Shown piece after piece: positions 6,569 through 7,899 of a DNA stretch of 7,899 nt. Each line of letters begins with the position of its first letter. The first letter of the stretch is position 1. The position numbers and the translations under genes were made by a program. The notes below the pieces were generated by a model that was not told where the DNA came from, ran no database searches, and worked only from the letters and a program-made list of their open reading frames with translations. The DNA comes from Clostridia bacterium (GTDB taxonomy: Bacteria; Bacillota_A; Clostridia; Lachnospirales; Cellulosilyticaceae). Where the stretch lies: the NCBI GenBank assembly GCA_029239935.1, contig JARBTY010000142.1, positions 1 to 7,899 of the forward strand, given 5' to 3'.

Positions 6569-7602
6569 CAAAAATATGTATTATTGTATTAATGTTTGCG
6601 CTTATAGTAGTTATTCATGAATGGGGACATTATATTGCTGCTAGAAAAAACGGTGTACTTGTTCATGAATTTGCAGTAGGCATGGGACCCAAAATATGGT
6701 CTATAAAAAGAGGTGAGACTGTTTACTCTTTACGCATCTTCCCAATAGGTGGATTTTGCAGTATGGAGGAGGAAATTGGAAATAGCAGCAATCCGAGAGC
6801 GATGTGTTCTAAAAGACCATGGCAGAAGCTTATCATAGTGAGTTTTGGAGCTATTATGAATTTTATATTTGCGTGGTTTTTATTAACTGTATTGTCAACA
6901 TATGCCGGATATGGAACAAATATTGTTGAACATGTAGAAAATAATATGCCGGCGGCAGAAGCAGGCCTTAAAGTGGGAGATAAAATTACAGCGATAGACG
7001 GCATCTCAGTTAAAGTTCATTCTGATATTACTGCACTTGTTCAAAATAAAGATAAAACTTATATTTTTACTATATTAAGGGAAGGTGAAGAGACCTTTAA
7101 TATTGAATTAAAACCTAAATGGATTGAAAGGGAAAAAACATCAAGGTTTGGATTTGCACCTTCAATTGTTCACTTTAATCTTATTCAAAATATAAAGGAT
7201 GGTTTTTTAGATACATTTTATGTGATTCAGCAGGTGTGGACAGGGCTTATTCAAATTATAACGGGGCAAGTTGCTATGGATCAGGTAGCGGGAATAGTTG
7301 GAGTTGTAGATTTTAGTGCAAGACAGTGGGATACGGGGATACAGTCAGGAGGGGTAGTTTTAGCTATTATGAACATGATTTATATAGCAGCTATTTTATC
7401 AGCAAATTTAGGAGTTATTAATTTGTTGCCATTACCTGCTTTAGACGGTGGGCGTATTGTATTTATTTTGATTGAAATGGTAAGAGGTAAACCTTTAGAT
7501 CCAGAAAAAGAATCCGTGGTGCACTTTATTGGTTTTGTATTATTGATGCTCCTTACAGTAGTATTATTGTATAATGACATAACAAAGGTGTTTAATATAT
7601 GA
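6562..7602 (+). CDS. rseP: Site-2 intramembrane zinc metalloprotease RseP/RasP
   Basis: M50 family protease that cleaves transmembrane segments of regulatory substrates such as anti-sigma factors. The Bacillus orthologue at this locus is RasP. The 346-residue protein has the zinc-binding HEWGH at 19-23 within the first membrane helix, the [10 protein letters not shown] loop (61-70), a second helix (about 88-112), a single PDZ domain (about 118-186, with [18 protein letters not shown]), and the second active-site motif [11 protein letters not shown] (287-297), in which Asp295 is the third zinc ligand. A last helix lies at about 322-340. A single PDZ domain is normal for Gram-positive members. 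The ATG overlaps the dxr stop as ATGCTAG, with GGAAGG at 6549-6554 as ribosome binding site. Its own stop overlaps ispG. The gene symbol rasP is equally valid. Confidence 0.96.
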   Translation: MLAKICIIVLMFALIVVIHEWGHYIAARKNGVLVHEFAVGMGPKIWSIKRGETVYSLRIFPIGGFCSMEEEIGNSSNPRAMCSKRPWQKLIIVSFGAIMNFIFAWFLLTVLSTYAGYGTNIVEHVENNMPAAEAGLKVGDKITAIDGISVKVHSDITALVQNKDKTYIFTILREGEETFNIELKPKWIEREKTSRFGFAPSIVHFNLIQNIKDGFLDTFYVIQQVWTGLIQIITGQVAMDQVAGIVGVVDFSARQWDTGIQSGGVVLAIMNMIYIAAILSANLGVINLLPLPALDGGRIVFILIEMVRGKPLDPEKESVVHFIGFVLLMLLTVVLLYNDITKVFNI

Positions 7603-7899
7603 AAATGTACAAAAGAGAAGAAACAAGAGTAGTCCGCATTAAGAATGTAGCTATTGGGGGAGGAAACCCGATTGCTGTGCAGTCCATGACCAATACAAAA
7701 ACAGAAAATATAGAGGAAACAGTTTCGCAGATTTTGGAATTAGAAGAAGCAGGTTGCGAGATAGTAAGAGTGGCAGTTCCTACACAAGAGGCAGCAAGAG
7801 CTATTGAAAAGATTATCCCGCGTATTCATATTCCTTTAGTTGCAGATATCCATTTCGATTATAAGCTGGCGCTTTTAGCTATTGAGAATGGTGTAAATA
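7599..7899 (+). CDS. ispG: 4-hydroxy-3-methylbut-2-en-1-yl diphosphate synthase (3' partial)
   Basis: IspG is the iron-sulfur enzyme that converts MEcPP to HMBPP, the penultimate MEP-pathway step. Only the first 100 codons are in the window. They begin [14 protein letters not shown] and show [31 protein letters not shown] and [18 protein letters not shown], all typical of the N-terminal TIM-barrel domain. The C-terminal part with the 4Fe-4S cysteines lies beyond the right edge. ATG 7599 overlaps the rseP stop as ATGA (7599-7602). AAAGGTG at 7584-7590 lies 8 nt upstream, which favours it over the ATG at 7605. The reading frame is intact to the edge. Confidence 0.96.
   Translation, partial: MKMYKREETRVVRIKNVAIGGGNPIAVQSMTNTKTENIEETVSQILELEEAGCEIVRVAVPTQEAARAIEKIIPRIHIPLVADIHFDYKLALLAIENGVN

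Noticed and set aside
1..7899. Search for a mobile element, defence island, CRISPR array, tRNA or horizontally acquired genes.
   Set aside because: All sizeable + strand genes except the first two are conserved housekeeping genes in canonical order, gaps are short, and no repeats, transposase motifs or cloverleaf sequences were seen.

Overview
The window is a stretch of core bacterial chromosome from a low-GC, Gram-positive organism of the Bacillota. The DNA is visibly AT-rich, nearly every gene is preceded by a strong AGGAGG-type ribosome binding site, and the order rpsB-tsf-pyrH-frr-uppS-cdsA-dxr-rseP-ispG is the classical Bacillota arrangement. Clostridia (perhaps Lachnospirales or a relative) is my best guess from protein character, but that is inference. 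All genes are on the + strand. No tRNA, rRNA, mobile element, CRISPR array or horizontally acquired island is visible.

Layout. (1) 1-68: the last codons of a gene entering from the left, whose C-terminus resembles the SwrB/DUF6115-like proteins that precede rpsB in this phylum. Its stop overlaps the next start as ATGA. (2) 65-562: a single-pass membrane protein with an acidic linker and a C-terminal domain like the LysM/YceG-like part of MltG, but without the transglycosylase catalytic domain. (3) 563-712: a strong sigma-A type promoter (TTGATT, 17 bp, TATACT, with an extended -10) and a leader of about 95 nt. The leader can fold around an 8-bp helix and carries two GGAGG sequences. (4) 713-2381: rpsB and tsf, closed by a clear intrinsic terminator. 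(5) 2516-3798: pyrH and frr, followed by a second terminator-like hairpin. (6) 3851-7899: uppS, cdsA, dxr, rseP and the start of ispG, tightly packed with overlapping or nearly overlapping stop/start signals.

Together the genes link translation (ribosomal protein S2, EF-Ts, ribosome recycling factor), pyrimidine nucleotide supply (UMP kinase), isoprenoid precursor synthesis by the MEP pathway (Dxr, IspG), the polyprenyl carrier lipid for the cell wall (UppS), phospholipid precursor synthesis (CdsA) and intramembrane proteolysis (RseP).

This is an ordinary housekeeping region. I did not find a convincing undescribed system. The points most worth a second look are the rpsB leader, the catalytic-domain-less MltG-like protein, and the terminator-like hairpin between frr and uppS.
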